Of a stretch of 64,000 bases of DNA, positions 13,331 through 26,508 are shown piece by piece. Source of the DNA: Lagopus muta (lineage: Eukaryota; Chordata; Aves; Galliformes; Phasianidae); the NCBI RefSeq assembly GCF_023343835.1, contig NC_064437.1, positions 196,001 through 260,000 of the forward strand. The letters run 5' to 3'. The position numbers and the translations under genes were made by a program. Numbering within the stretch: the stretch's first letter is position 1; every line of letters starts with the position of its first letter. Below the pieces are notes generated by a model that did no database searches, had not been told where the DNA came from, and was given only the letters and a program-made list of their open reading frames with translations.

Positions 13331-13761
13331 AAGTGTCCCTTCCTAGGTCCACGTCCACACTGAGCTCAGCAGCGGCGCAGTGCCGCCTGCCCACACGCTG
13401 TGGGGCCCCGGCCCTCCTTCACAGCAAGCTCTGTCCACGCGTGGGGAGATGCACACAGCCCTCTGTAAGCTCCGTGCAGAGCCAGCTGTCCGCAGGAGCT
13501 GTGCCGCGGCCAGGATGCTGTGCCAAGGCAGCAGAAGAGCAGTGCAGTTCCTGTGCCGTGCTTGGAGCATGCCCTGGCACTGGGGCACCGCTGGGGATGG
13601 CGTGGCTCCACCAGCTGAGAGGCAGAGATGTCACGGTGAGAAGCAGCTGGGAGCAGGAGACAGCTGACAAATCAGGTGACTGTGAGGAATCAGGGCTCTG
13701 TGTCACACACGATCCACAATTGCTTATTTTTTCTTTTAACCGTACTTATTTAGTTCCTCTG

Positions 13762-13782
13762 TAAAAAAAAAAAAAAAAAAAA
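13762..13782 (+). repeat. Poly-A tract
   Basis: An uninterrupted A run of about 20 bases, without a recognisable retroposon body beside it. Confidence 0.9.
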
Positions 13783-15419
13783 GCAAATTATTTTTCCTAA
13801 AATGAGTAATGGTCAGTGGTATTTCCTTGGCACAGAAAAATGGCTCCTAAGAGAAACTGTTGCAAGTAGCATTCCAGGGAGAACTTTGAAGTAAGTGGAA
13901 AAGTGCAGGAAAAGTGTGTGCCACCATGCTGCCCTCCAGCATTTTTACCTGAAATTCCCTGCTCTTCACCTCCCCTGCCTGTGCAGGCTTGCCCAGGTCC
14001 TGCCGTGAGCTCAGGAGGGCTGTTCAGCACTGCTGGCTCTGGCACTTGGTTAGCTCATGTGCCTTTCTTGGATGAAAGAGACCCCGGGAAAAACAAAGGA
14101 AAACTCCAATTGAAGGAATGCCTCAGGGAAAGAACAGTTCCATAAGGTGACGTGTTTCTTCCCTCTGGTGTGTATTTCCACAGCCTTCAAACATACCACT
14201 CTCTTTCATTCCTATTAATATTGCTGTTATTGTTCAGACTATTGGTTTGTATTTTCATACACCATGGCTGCATTGAACTAAAACTTTTCTTTCCTGAATG
14301 CATTTTTTGTCTTCAACCTTAAGTCCAGTACTAGCAAAGTCTATGTTTAGCAGTTTTCTGCAGTCTTTCAAAATCTATTTACATAGGAAAATGTTCTTTT
14401 TGTTAGTGTGCATTTAAAAACATGATAAATTCTACAAGATTGAAGAAATCGAAGGCAGCCTCTTAGGCTTGCTATAGGACTGCTGGGGCACGAGCTCTGC
14501 TGAATCTCGCACTAAGAGTCTTCATACAAACAATTCATAATCGGTCTTTTGTCAACTTTCAGTCATTCAGTAATGCTTAGGATTTCCTGAAAAGTCAACT
14601 TTTTTCTCCCCCCAGGGTAGGTGACCGAATCAGGTTAAGTTTGTTTGCTGCAATCAGCCATTTTACAGTCAAAGTGTATTGCTACTGAAACTCCTATTTT
14701 CCTCTGCTCTTCCCCAGCATACTGTCTGCATTAGCTGCATTTATAACCAGCCAGTTCCTCATTAACTTTTTTCCCAAGCTACTTTTCCCTTATTCCATCA
14801 CGACAAATTTGACTGTGAACTTTTACTTTGAAAACTGTAGCACAGAGTATTTTTTTCTGCAATTTGTGGAAGTTTAAAATCTAATATCTGTGATGGATTT
14901 TCTGTATGCTTTCTGCTTAAATAATTGTGTTCTTATCCTGCATTCCTGACCTTGGTGGTATTCCTCAACATCTCTTTTTCTGTACGTTTAATAAAGGGAA
15001 ATATTCAACCTTAAAACTTTCAGATTTGCCTGTCAGTGAAAAAATAAAAAACCTACAACCTCTTTTACACAGCTTCTAAGGGGAAGTTCCCATTTACTTG
15101 TAGCTTTCTCTGCTGTATTTGCAGCCTAAGACCAGGACGTTTAGCTGGAAGCGATGTCATTTTCATTTTTCTTTAATCCATAAGCAAGAACAGTGTCCTA
15201 TGAATGTAAGGCTAATATTACCAACAGCAAATGATGGTGCACTGCCAAACTTCAAAGCATTCAGTTTATTGTCATCTTATTATGGAATATATAACAGATC
15301 ATTTCCCCCCTTCAATAAACATTGAAGCAGTAGTTGTCACAGGGGTGGGTTAGGAGGGAATCCTCTCAATCCATTTTTTAATTCACTTTTCTGTGCAAAA
15401 GGGAGCCAGCACGCTGGTC

Positions 15420-15570
15420 ACAAACCGGTTTCCCCAGCAAGAATTATCTAATGGAAATTAATGGCGTTCCATTTGCTGTAAATGGAACAGTCCTGTACCT
15501 CTGGCAGTGAGCTTGTCACTTTGCATGCTTTGAAAAATGTTCACAAACATTTTCATTATATTTAGAAGAT
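15420..15570. promoter_or_regulatory. Candidate conserved non-coding block
   Basis: The block holds AATTATCTAATGG, AATTAATGG, the 15466-15488 inverted repeat and TGCATGCTTTGAAAAATG. The motif density resembles homeodomain enhancers near developmental genes. This is inference from composition only. Confidence 0.22.
15466..15488. repeat. Perfect 9-bp inverted repeat in a TAAT-rich block
   Basis: GTTCCATTT (15466-15474) and AAATGGAAC (15480-15488) are exact inverted copies with a 5-base loop. A further ATGGAA lies just upstream next to AATTAATGG. Confidence 0.75.
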
Positions 15571-16732
15571 ACACCAGAGTCATTGTTACGATTCTTGCTG
15601 TCTTGCACTGTTCTGCATCTGACAGCTCCTGGCAGGTAACTGGGGAAGCTCTGCAAGAACTGCCTCTAGGCCTTGTGGCAATCGTTGTGGAGCCATGTCA
15701 GACGATTCCTTGACAGGAAGTGCAAAGTGGCTCCTTCACTGGAAGTGGATCTTGATTTGCGGGTGTTACCCTTACAGCCCCTCTCACAAACCTGGCTATG
15801 ATGCAGGTGGGGATACAATTCAAAATCTGCTTTAATAAGACTGAAACAAGTACAGTTAGCATAAATAAGAACCTCAGCTTAGGCTATGATCGCCGTTTCT
15901 GTTGCTCCTCCCTTTCACTGATCGATACACCACAGACATGGTGCACCATGAAGTATTACCACATGACATGTGTGGGGTAAAATTAGCTTCTTTCCAGAGT
16001 AATCCAGTGTGCAGTGTTTCTAGAAAAACTACAGTTATTCTGTTAATACTCCTCAAACAGTTTATCTCTACTTTTCATCCATTTCCAAAAAAATTTCCTT
16101 CTGTTGCTGGTTTCATTCTATGCTATGAAGCCTTCTGCTGAAGTCTCAGGAGTTCAAGCCATAGACTTTCCCCCAAGGAACTCATGTTCTCCTCAAGTAA
16201 TTGTCTACTTGTATGTTGATCACTTCCAGAGAGCTCTCCTAGGTCTGCCCCAGAAACCTTAGTCTTGCTAGGAGAGGCTGAGCTGTTACTCTCATTCCAA
16301 GCCCTGATCCCCAAACCTTTGCACTGTAAAATCTTGGTGCCTTCCTCTGCAGGCACAAAGATTCCCAGGGGCCTTTTTCACAAGGTTCTTTTGTTGCTGG
16401 CCCTGGTCTTCCCTTAGTTTTTAGTGCAAAAGCAGAGGTCATGTTTGAGATCTCTAGCCTACCAGAACACAAAACTGTGTAAATGGCTTTTATCTGAGGC
16501 ATGCCGGTAGAAACCTTGGGACTGTATAAGGGCTTTGGGGTTGATTTCTATGTAATGAGTTGATTTCTTCTTCAGGCTTAATTTCACATTGAAAACAAAA
16601 TTTAACTGCCCCATTATAGACATGAGCCAGGCAGCCACTCCAAGGAGGCAGGGTACCAGGAGAGGGCTTTGCAGAAGGGGAGCAGGCTAGGGAAACACGG
16701 TCCTGACTCAGCAGACCAGGATAGCAGCATTG

Positions 16733-17320
16733 CTAGATGCTGCTGCAGAGCCAGATACCCTTCCTGGTTGCTTGTTGTCTCCATGTGGTTGGGCAAGATG
16801 GCCCTTGGCAGTGCAGATAGCTGCATGCATTGTCCAGGTAGAAAACACGGGGAAGCAGCATTACTGTCAGCACAGGAGAGAGGCCAATACTCAGCCAAAT
16901 GTGAGCGCTAACAGGCCATGATGGCCCTGACCTGCCTTGTCTAGGGCTCACAACCACCCTCCTGCCCATGGGACCAGGAGTCCCACTTAAACTTGGGCCC
17001 TGTTCTTCAGTCTTTGCCTGAATGATATTGCAGTGGTGCTTTTCTGCTGGGTAGACCTTCAGGCCGTGCTGCAGGTAGCTTGTTACCTGATCAGATCTCA
17101 AATGTAAACTGAAGCTTATCTCCAATCCTGTCTTTGGCTCTGTCTCCTGGGCAGGCTTGAACTCACATGGTACGCTTGTTTCCAGTCCTGTCTCTGGGTC
17201 CGTCTCCTTTTGATCCTGATTGAATTCCCTGGCTGGATGTTGGACTCGATTAATCTCCATGCCTTGTCTGGGGCTGTCAGTAGATGCAGTTACCAGCCCC
17301 TGGCTCTCTTCGTGTGCCAT
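16733..17320 (-). other. 195-codon open frame of unknown status
   Basis: This is the second longest open frame in the window and the longest outside the CpG islands. It begins MAHEESQGLV and contains the 20-residue repeats described at 17087-17278. I recognise no domain. The C-terminal part has Trp/Ser-rich sequence typical of non-coding DNA read in a chance frame, and no promoter or splice context is apparent. It may be part of an unrecognised repeat, an LTR element for example. It is not supported as a gene. Confidence 0.2.
17087..17278 (-). repeat. Degenerate 60-bp tandem repeat within an open frame
   Basis: On the minus strand, units 17206-17147 and 17146-17087 translate as ETDPETGLETSVPCEFKPAQ and ETEPKTGLEISFSLHLRSDQ, twenty residues each. 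A third, weaker unit precedes them (17278-17207, starting DSPRQGMEIN). DNA similarity between units is clear around the GTCTCTGGGTCCGTCTCC-type core. Confidence 0.65.
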
Positions 17321-18571
17321 GAGATTGCACCAGTATCACCCTCAGCTCATTCCTGGTATGTGATTGCTGCTCCCTGCAGCCCTGTCCCAGCACAGCTTTT
17401 CCTGATGCAGGGGCAGTGAGGGCTGCTGCAGCCAGATCTGAGGACAAAATACAAAGAGAACAAGTAACTATGGGAGACCTGGGCTTGGTGAGGCTGAACA
17501 TGATGAGCTGTGTACTCTTCTGTACTCCTTGCTCTTATGTGCGGAGGAGAGGCTGAACAATGTGGAGTTCAAAGCTGCCATCTCAGGAAACAGCGCCAAG
17601 AATGACGCACCCTGTGGAAAATAACAAAGCCAAAGGCAACGTCTGTCATCTGCAAACAGCTGCAGGTTATGTCTAGGCAGGACTGTGTAGGTGCTAAGGA
17701 GAGAGCATGGCACAGGTGGAGGGGATGAGAGAAGGAGCAGACAAGAAGACCGCTGAGCCGGAGGCGGCTGGTCCTGGTGTGGGCTGCAGGCTGCCACAGG
17801 CCTGGCTGTTTTTCCAGGTGCAGGAGGAGGGCAGCTGCAGTGCAGCGCTCACAGGGCTGAGATCTCCTGTTCTGGCTCACAAAAAATGACATTTGTAACA
17901 GATACCCGCTGCTGATTATGAGCTCAGTCCTTTGCATGGGATACATCCAGTGAAAAGGCAGCAGTTTCAGAATACATCTTTCTGGCACAGAGCAGGACAG
18001 AGTCATACTCCTTAAAGTTGCCTCAACCGAAGGCAGAGCCCACAGCTGAAGCAACTTTGCCTGATTGGATGTGGGTCAGCTGGTGATCAGAACTACAGCA
18101 GCAGCAGGAGTTATCTATCCTAGGGAAAAGCCCGGGCATTTTCTCTAAATTCTCATTTCTGATCTGTTTGTAGTGCATGGTAATATGCGTTTGAGCAGGT
18201 TTTTGATGTAACTAGTACAGTTACAGAAAGAACTTCATAGGTCCCAGGGGATTTCTACGGCAATAAAACCTTTCCTGAGCTTGGTGCTGTCTTGTGCCTC
18301 AGTTGGGTGTGTGTTTTCACCAATGCTTCTGTAATTTCTACCTCATTTGAACCTTCAAATACTGCAGGTAAGCTTTTTTTTTTTCCTTTTTTTCTAAGCT
18401 TCCTCCATCATAGGATGCTGTTTGATGAGCTGTTTCTATTAAGAGTTTAAGAAGTGAATTTTTATTCCTCTGCCAAAACCAACTGAAATTGATGAGGGGT
18501 TACAAGGTGGTGAAGTGTGAAGTGAGAGATTGTAAAGGTATGGATGCATGTAGCTCTGCTTAATGCTTGGT

Positions 18572-18610
18572 CTGTTTGTTTGTTTGTTTTGTGTTTGTTT
18601 GTCTGTCTAT
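18572..18610 (+). repeat. (TTTG)n-type microsatellite
   Basis: TGTT/TTTG units, ending in GTCTGTCT. Confidence 0.9.
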
Positions 18611-21600
18611 TCTTCTGTGCAACTTTGCAGAGGGAATGTTTTCTGTTTCCTGTGGGAGACACTGGAGAGAGATGGGCGATGATACAATAAATGTTTTTCT
18701 CTCTATCTGGCGTTTCAGGTCCTGCCAGAAGCTGTTAGAAAAACTGGTCACACGTTCGTGTGTGCTCATTGGTTCCACTGGGAGGCAATTTCTACACATG
18801 GCTGCTTGTGATTGGCACCTGAGACATTTCCCCATAAAACAGAGAAGATTTTTGATGATGTTGAGAAAGAACCAGAGCTCAGGCTAAAGCTGAACAAATA
18901 ACAGGCAGTTCTGCGTGAGTGAAATTGCAGACCTGGGGTAGATATGAGCAGAGTCTGAAAGAGTGAGCTTGTTGCTGAGGTATGGTGTCGGTGAAAGAGA
19001 CACTAAGGGGCACAATGAAAACTACAGAATGCTGTTGTCTCTGGTCTAGCTGCTGTGAGAACCACTGTGTGAAGCACTCCTTACTCAGTGAAGTGCTTGA
19101 GAAGCTGCTGGAGTGTGCTACTGTGTCTGAGTTAGCTGTAGTCTTAGTGCTAAGTGAAAGTGCCCAAAAGAGTGTTGCCACAGCCAGCACGGATGTGTTT
19201 GATTGTGCTGCAGTGAGAAGCGTACTTGTGCAGCAGTGGTTCTTGTAACTCTGCTCTTTGTTTTAATTTTTAGGTAGATCATATGTTCTTGAAATTCTGT
19301 CATGATGAATGGTTGTTAATTGTTTAAATTCTTAATTGTTATCAATTTTTCTAGGAAATGCTGGCATAGAAAACTAGTATGAATTAACTAATAACTTTTT
19401 TTTTTTGCTCGTGGTAGGCTCTCTAAACTATTTAGAACTGAAACACTGAATGTAAGAGTCTTCTGGCTTATGAGTTGATTACTTGAGCAGCTGTATTAAA
19501 CTTGTCAGTCTCTGCAGATGGTTACAGCTATTAGGTATGAAGCATGCTGTTTGGTGCAGAGAACTGGCAGGGGTGGGTGGTGACGGACAGGCACGATACT
19601 GGGAAACCTGTCCCTGTGCTCTGGAGCTCTGGTGACCTCCATACAAACTGGTCCCACCTGGAGAGGCAGAAGGACTTTGCACTCTGAGAAGGGATTTCTT
19701 ATGCATGAAGAGCTGGTTGTGAACTGCCCAGGAGATCAGAATCCATGTGCTGTGGTGTGGGTCTGTTTATGTGGGCTACTAGAAGAAAGGAAAAAAAGGG
19801 AAGAACTATTTTAAACTCAATCCTTTACCAGTTTTGAACCTGATCTATTTGTTCAAAAAAGAATGAAATCCTATGTATGCAGTGCTTGTTTCCCTCTTCT
19901 GATGTCAGTTCTGGAAGTACCGGTGTCGATGTATCTTTTAGTATGCTGGTCTGAACAAAGGTGACTGTTAGTTTAAAAAAACTCATTTGGCTGCGTTTGG
20001 AGCTGGCGTCCTTTTTAACAGTGCCAAATAGTTGTGGTGCTTAAGAAGACCTTGAACAATTTTCCAGCTGCTTTGCCAATTCCTCCATGGAGCTGCGTTG
20101 CTCAGTGCCTGGGACCCAGCTGTGCAGGAGAGCTGGCTGATCAGTGGAAGGTCAGGCTGCGAACTTCCTTGATTCTCAGCTACTTGAATAATGGGCTTGT
20201 AAGCAAGTTGGTGTCACTGCACCTCCAGAAGCTGTTGCTTTGTTTGCCTAGATCACTGATTTGGCTTGTATCAACAACAGTAACTGAGTTCTGAGATAAT
20301 TATGTTTCAGAAAGCATGGATCTGTGAGAGTCACCAAATGTCTCGTTCCAGATCAGCTGAGCAAACAGGTTGCAACCAATTCCTACCTTTATTGCTCCTT
20401 TACTCCATAGCTGCTCGGTGGGAATGGCACAGGTGCTGTCTGCAGTTATGCTATCTCATAGTTCCTTTCTAGAGACAGGATGCTGGAAATCTGATGAGAT
20501 TGAGGCGGGTTTGTCTAGGTCAATAGACATGATGCTTTCTGATTCAAGTTCATAAAGGCTCTTGCATGCATCCAGCAGTTAAATGGAAACTGCTAGGATT
20601 TGAGCACCCATTACATCCTGGCCTGATTGCTACTTGAGCTCAGTGCATGCTTGGGGTATTTTAGAGCTGGCAATTGGACCATGTGTTTGACAGGTGATTA
20701 TTTATCAAGAAAGCCAAATGCTTTCTGCTTTGGGGCTTCTGCATATTACGTGCTAGGTTCGTAGAGACTTGCCTCCAGGAAACTTTAATTAAGTTTCACT
20801 GGTTCTTTAAAGCTTATAGGTAATCAGCTATATCTGGGGGAAAAAGGGAATAAATCTGGCAAGTGGTGCTGAGCTTCTGTAGAAAACAAAGATGTTCCTG
20901 TCAGATATTTCACTAGGAGGTTCTACTGCAAACTTGTGACCTTAGCAACAAGCAGATCTATGGTGTCCTTCTCAAAGAAGGACTTCTTTCCCCAACCTTT
21001 CTCCTCTTCTTTTTTTTTCCACATCTCCTGATATGCAGATTGGCTTCTGAGATCAGCTGTGTAAGGCTCTTAAATTGATTTCCTGCAAGTTGTGGAAGTT
21101 CCAGGCAGGGGCAGCATGATCTCCTTGATTCTCTGTAATGGCAGACGTGTTTGACTGTGTGAGTGAAACGTTTGGCTTAAAATAAGTCTTTCTTCATGTC
21201 ATTGCATCTATGGCTGATGAGGTTTTGAGTGGTGATATGACAATGGAAGAGTATGGGTAATCGTCCCCCCTCTCTCTATGACCCTGTTAAATGCAGCATC
21301 TTGTGAAATCCATGATCCCTGCAAGGAAACACTTCAGGCTTCAGCAGTGAGAATGGGAACAGGGTATTTTCCAGTATCTGTAGGAAACCTACTGTAAATG
21401 CAGAAAGCAAACTGTGGAATGGATGGAAGTGAAATCGGTGTCAGGGTGGCCCTATTGAAGAGCTCAGTCTGGACTCGACTCTGCTTACCTGTGTCTTTAA
21501 AAATCCTTCACTAACAAGTTGAAATTTAGTCGTTAGCAATTATGTCATCAGCACCATCTGTTGGAAATAGTTGAGACTCAAAATGCTGAAGCTTATTGAG

Positions 21601-24600
21601 TAATTCACTTGCACCAGCAACTGTATGCAATGAATACCCCCTGCAGTTGTCTTCCTGAAGAAGATAAAGATCTGTATTTCTCTCTCTGCACGAGAGTCTT
21701 ATAATAACTGTTGAAGAAGACTGAGAAATATCTAATCTTTATTAGGCATTACATAAATGTATGTATAGTGTGAAATATTATTGGAGGTGGTAATGGTGGA
21801 GTACCGTATTCCTACTTAAAAAGACTAAAGATGCATGTGTTGAATGTAAAACCTCAAAAATAAAAATCCTCTGAAAATAAAAATCCTTGATGTGGATGGG
21901 AATTGCATGAATGACTTTCTCTTCCTTTTTACCTCTTTAATGAAGAATACAGGTAAAATTGCAGATTCAAAGACTTTTGAGTACTGGGGCAGGCAGGGGG
22001 TTGATTAGAGTTCTCTAATTATAACTAATGACAGAAATAACATAGGCTCCTGTTTTGCCTAGATGATGTATGAATCGAGCCACCTCACCTTAATACGATA
22101 TGCTTCCCTTTTTCCTATGGCATATTGTACAAAACCAACTCAGAAAGCTGTGCTGCTGTTTTGGATTAAGAGCTGGACACCTCAGTCTGTCTCAGCACTT
22201 GGAACTCTTTGCACTCCCGCTGATGAGAGGTGCTATCCTGCAGTGGTGTAACAGCAGGTACTGGAGATTAAAGCTGTTTTGAGTGTGCTTGCTCCCTGCA
22301 GCCTGTTACAGGGGAGGCTGGTGCCCTGCTCAGGGCTCTGTGTGACTCGGTCACTCTGAACTGTGTGTGCTGTGTGAGCAGTTACCAGCAGACAGGCTTC
22401 CTCTGACTAGAAATGGCTGTGCTGCTTCTGTAGTGCTACCCTGAGACTCCTTGTCTGTACTTTAATGCTTACACAAACTTTGATCCGTGTACAGCCCCCT
22501 AGGCAGCACAGGGCAGGAAGAATGCTTTTGATTCAGGCATAGAATGGGATATTGACAGAAGTGTTTATTACCTTTCTCCTACCCTGACAAGTGCTCTCCT
22601 TGAGTCCTGTTTGATGAGAGGAGGTCAGGACTCCCTGCGCAGAAGTTAGGTGCCGGGGAGCAGGGATTCAGACTCTCCCTGTGCAGATGTCTTATTCCTT
22701 GCAGCTGACTTCTTACGTGTAGCTATCTGCACAGGGTGGAGGACTGCTTTTAGGTAAGGACTGTTTAGAAACATCTTCTAATCCTGTTTGTTTTGTCCAC
22801 TAATGAACACTTTCACCGAAACAGGCACCTTATTTCATGAAGTGAAGTCCTAGTGCCTGCGGGAACAAAAACGACAAGTATCTTTATTATTTATTGCTCT
22901 CTGTCAATATCTGTGTAGCTGAGCTTCCTAGATAGCTGTGGGAGTATTAACAGGAGAGAGGAAGAATCCTTGAACCTATAGCTGACTCTAAATTAAACAA
23001 GCTAGCATGCATTTGTAGCAAACTAAAGAGCAGGATGAAGTGGAGAGCAGTTAAATACAGCATCTTTCACAGGTGGACGGAGCACAGCTCCAGCTCTTTG
23101 TCTCAGTAGCTGTACCTGGATAGACTGCAGCGTGGTTACCAACCCCCTTCCTGGTGGGAAGGGGCTGTCTGAGCACACGTCACTGCTTTTGCTCTGTGTC
23201 TCTGCCTGTCCTTTCCCTGCCCCGTGGCCATGAGGCCTACGTGTGGAGCAGCCAGGGCACATGGTGCCTGCTGTGGCTGACCGTTCTGCTGGCACTGCAG
23301 CCAGCTTAATCAGCACAGGTGCAGGGAAGGGCTGTGCCACCTCCCCCTGCTGTGCCCTCAGATCTCCTGGGCAGGGTGTGGGGAGTTGTCAGGAAACCCA
23401 GTAGGACGTGGCTGCCCCTGAGCAGACCCTGGCATGTTTGCCTGGGTTACCCTGGTGGCTGCTGCCCCGAAGGGATTTGTTCAGGTCAGCTGGAGCCACA
23501 GCACTACAGATGCAGGGAGCTGCAAGAGGAGATGCACGTTCATCTTGGTGACCATTGCAAGAGCAGTGGGACGCAGGAGTGCTGAGAAAGAAAACCAACA
23601 ATCTGGCATGCAGACTGCAACAACCAATCTGGTATTTTTTCCTTTTTAATTTCCCCAAGGAGTTGCATGCATTTATTAAAATGTTAAAATCTATTGTCTC
23701 ATGCTTCCCCCAGGCTAATCCCAGAATTTGCTAAACAAATAAATAAATAAATCCCTTTTTGTAGCGAATACATAGTAAATCCTGTTCTGCTTTATTAGGA
23801 TTCATTGCAGAACTCAGTGCAGTTCATCACTTAAGCTTTGCAGTTGCAGATCTATATGAACAGCATGGCTTTGCTCGCAGTGAGAGATTCCATGCAGACA
23901 AGGGGCAGAGTTCCTTAAATCTCAGGAGAAAATGAATATGTGCAATACATGTGGTGAAGTGTAACTATGGAAGTAGCCCAAAAAACTGTTTTTCATGAAA
24001 CCTGAATTTCTTTTTCTTTTTTTTTACTCCAAGAAGCAGAATCAGTGTTTCCATTTGAGATGGTGTGCAAAATAGGAATTGCTTTGCGATGCTGCAGAAG
24101 AACAATTAGAAACTTTTCACAAGAATTAAATATGTGCTGCGTAAGTGCCTTTCACGGTCTGGGCGCCTGAATGTTATCACCAGCCCAACCTTCCCCGGTT
24201 CTGGAGCCCTGGGCTGCTTGGCGTTGCTGGAGCACAGCAGGGCGCTGGCAGCAGTGCTCCTGGGGCTGGGCAGCCAGCTCTGGGGCAGGAACACAGCTGG
24301 CTCACAGGCAGCAATTCTCCTGTGGGGCAGCAAATCTGTTGCCTACAGGGCCAGGCTCTTGGCTCTATTAAAACCAGAATAGAAGGAAAATTGGGGGTGG
24401 GAAATCCCCGAAATACGATCTTTCAGAAGTTTCCACCTATTTCCTTACTTTCTTGTTGCTCACAGGCTGAGTTAGAGCTGGTTACTGTGCTGGAGTTGAA
24501 GGATAGCTCTTAAAATGGCTGTGTTGAAAGAAACAGATGTGAATTACCTGTGCTGTATCAGATGTATGACATACAGACATACTTTTTTTTAAGATGAGGT

Positions 24601-25985
24601 CCCCTGCTTAGATTCTCAATATAGGATAAATGGCAGTTTTGCTTCGGTGGTCAGAGGAATTTCAGAGTTGTACTTTCATTAAAATTACACATTAATTAAG
24701 TTTCTGTCAAATACACTCTGTGGTGCCTTTTGGCCTCACTGCAATAGAAGACTGCTGATGGTTGTACTAGACTTCCTGTGCCTTCTCCTAGAAACCCTGT
24801 GCCTGTTTAGCTGTTGATATGTCACCAAAGGATAAATGCTGTAAGTTTAAGCACTTCCAGTTACACCAGCTAAACAGTCACAGAAGACTGCAGGTAACCG
24901 ATCCCCTGAAAGACTGTATGATAGCCTGTAAGGGTTATCATAATAGTTAATAGTTTGGAAATATTTTTTTATTCATCATATTTATGAGTAGTTCATGAAA
25001 TAGAACTTTGTATGAAATCTGGTTTAATTCCCTGGTAAATACTTGAATCTCATGTTTAGTGGGAGCTGATACAGTGTAGAAATAATTGCAGGACAGTAAA
25101 AATAACAGCAGTGTAAATTAAAAGCATAAAAATCTGGAATAGAGCAATTGCCAGGGAACCGCAGTATAGCTGGAGAGCAAAGCTGGGATTTGACAGAAGT
25201 TTCAGTTCTTAGACTACTGTGTGCTACAGTGTAGAAAGTGGGATATAAAAACTGAGGTGCAGCTTAACTGAGTCTATACTGCGTATGTACAAAGGCCTTT
25301 GACTCTTTCAGGTGCTAATTGTAACAGACAACTCCTTTTGTGTTTGTTTCTGTTTTGAACCATATTAGACTTCTGGGAGGAGCAACCAGGTGTTTTCTCA
25401 AGGGTTTGCTGTTACTCTGTTCAACTAACAGGCAGTGAGTCCAAGCAGAGCGGTGGTGTAAAACTGGTTGAAGAGTAGTAAGAGTTCTGCTAACTGGAAC
25501 GACTCACCTGTTTAAAGCTGCCCGTTTGTAAGACCTTGCTCTCTTACTCGCTGCCAAGTAAATCTACTAGACTGATTTTTGAGTGTCTCATTTGTAAGGT
25601 AAGGGATTAATTCTGTTGAGCTGTGGGGCCATCTCCTGCTTTCCTTCTCCTTCTGCATGGAGAGCTCTCTTGCTTCTGTGCATGTCAGCCCGTGCTGTGC
25701 TGCTCTGCTATGCAGCTCCAGAGAGCGCAGCCTGACTTCTTGTGGGACCAGCTTCAAATCCACAGCTTGCTGCTAAGGAGCTACAGAGCAAGGTGACACC
25801 AGTCCCTTCATTTTCAGCTGAATGCAGCAATGCAAGAGATTTCTGCACTGTCAGAGCAGAATTATTCCTGTGTTTCCAAATGCACTATAGCAGAGGATGG
25901 CTCTTTTGACTCTATATCGTTCTCAGAGTCACTCAAGCATATGATTATTATTTCTGAGACTTGTGGTTGGTACCATTAAAGATTT

Positions 25986-26078
25986 AAAAAAAAAAAAAAA
26001 AAAAAAAGTCCTAAGGCTTATTGCACTATGCACTTCAAAATATATATATATTATAAAATATATATTATAAATATACAC
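25986..26078 (+). repeat. Poly-A tract and AT microsatellite
   Basis: There is a 22-base A run (25986-26007). About 30 bases of unique sequence follow, then an interrupted TA array (26037-26078). Confidence 0.88.
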
Positions 26079-26478
26079 AATTCCTTGTTCCAAAACCTTA
26101 CTGTGCATAGCAAGAGAGACCGTGAGGGAGTTCTTGAAACTATCTTTTCCTCTTTTTCTAAAAGAACTCAGTTTTCTATGTCTGACCTTCCTTTTGGCTT
26201 TATGATGCAGTGCCCTACAAATGCCCTCTGCACTTGTTAGTATTTTATGTTTCTGGTAGGGCTGAGAAGTGATTCCGAGTTGGTAATAACAAAGTGAATA
26301 TCAGTTGCTAGTGCAATATGCTATTGCTTCAAGCTCTCTCTCTGACTTCCCTTTGTGTTGGAAGTGATCTTTGTTTCTATGTGTTGTGGTTGCTGGAGGC
26401 CCTGGCAGGCAGTTCTGAGATGACTCACCAGAGGAGCAGAAGAAACAGAGAAAGCAGATGAGAGGTAGATGACTTTCT

Positions 26479-26508
26479 TATATATATATATATATTTTTT
26501 TTTTTTTA
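26479..26508 (+). repeat. (TA)n followed by poly-T
   Basis: An AT dinucleotide array passes directly into a T run. Confidence 0.88.
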
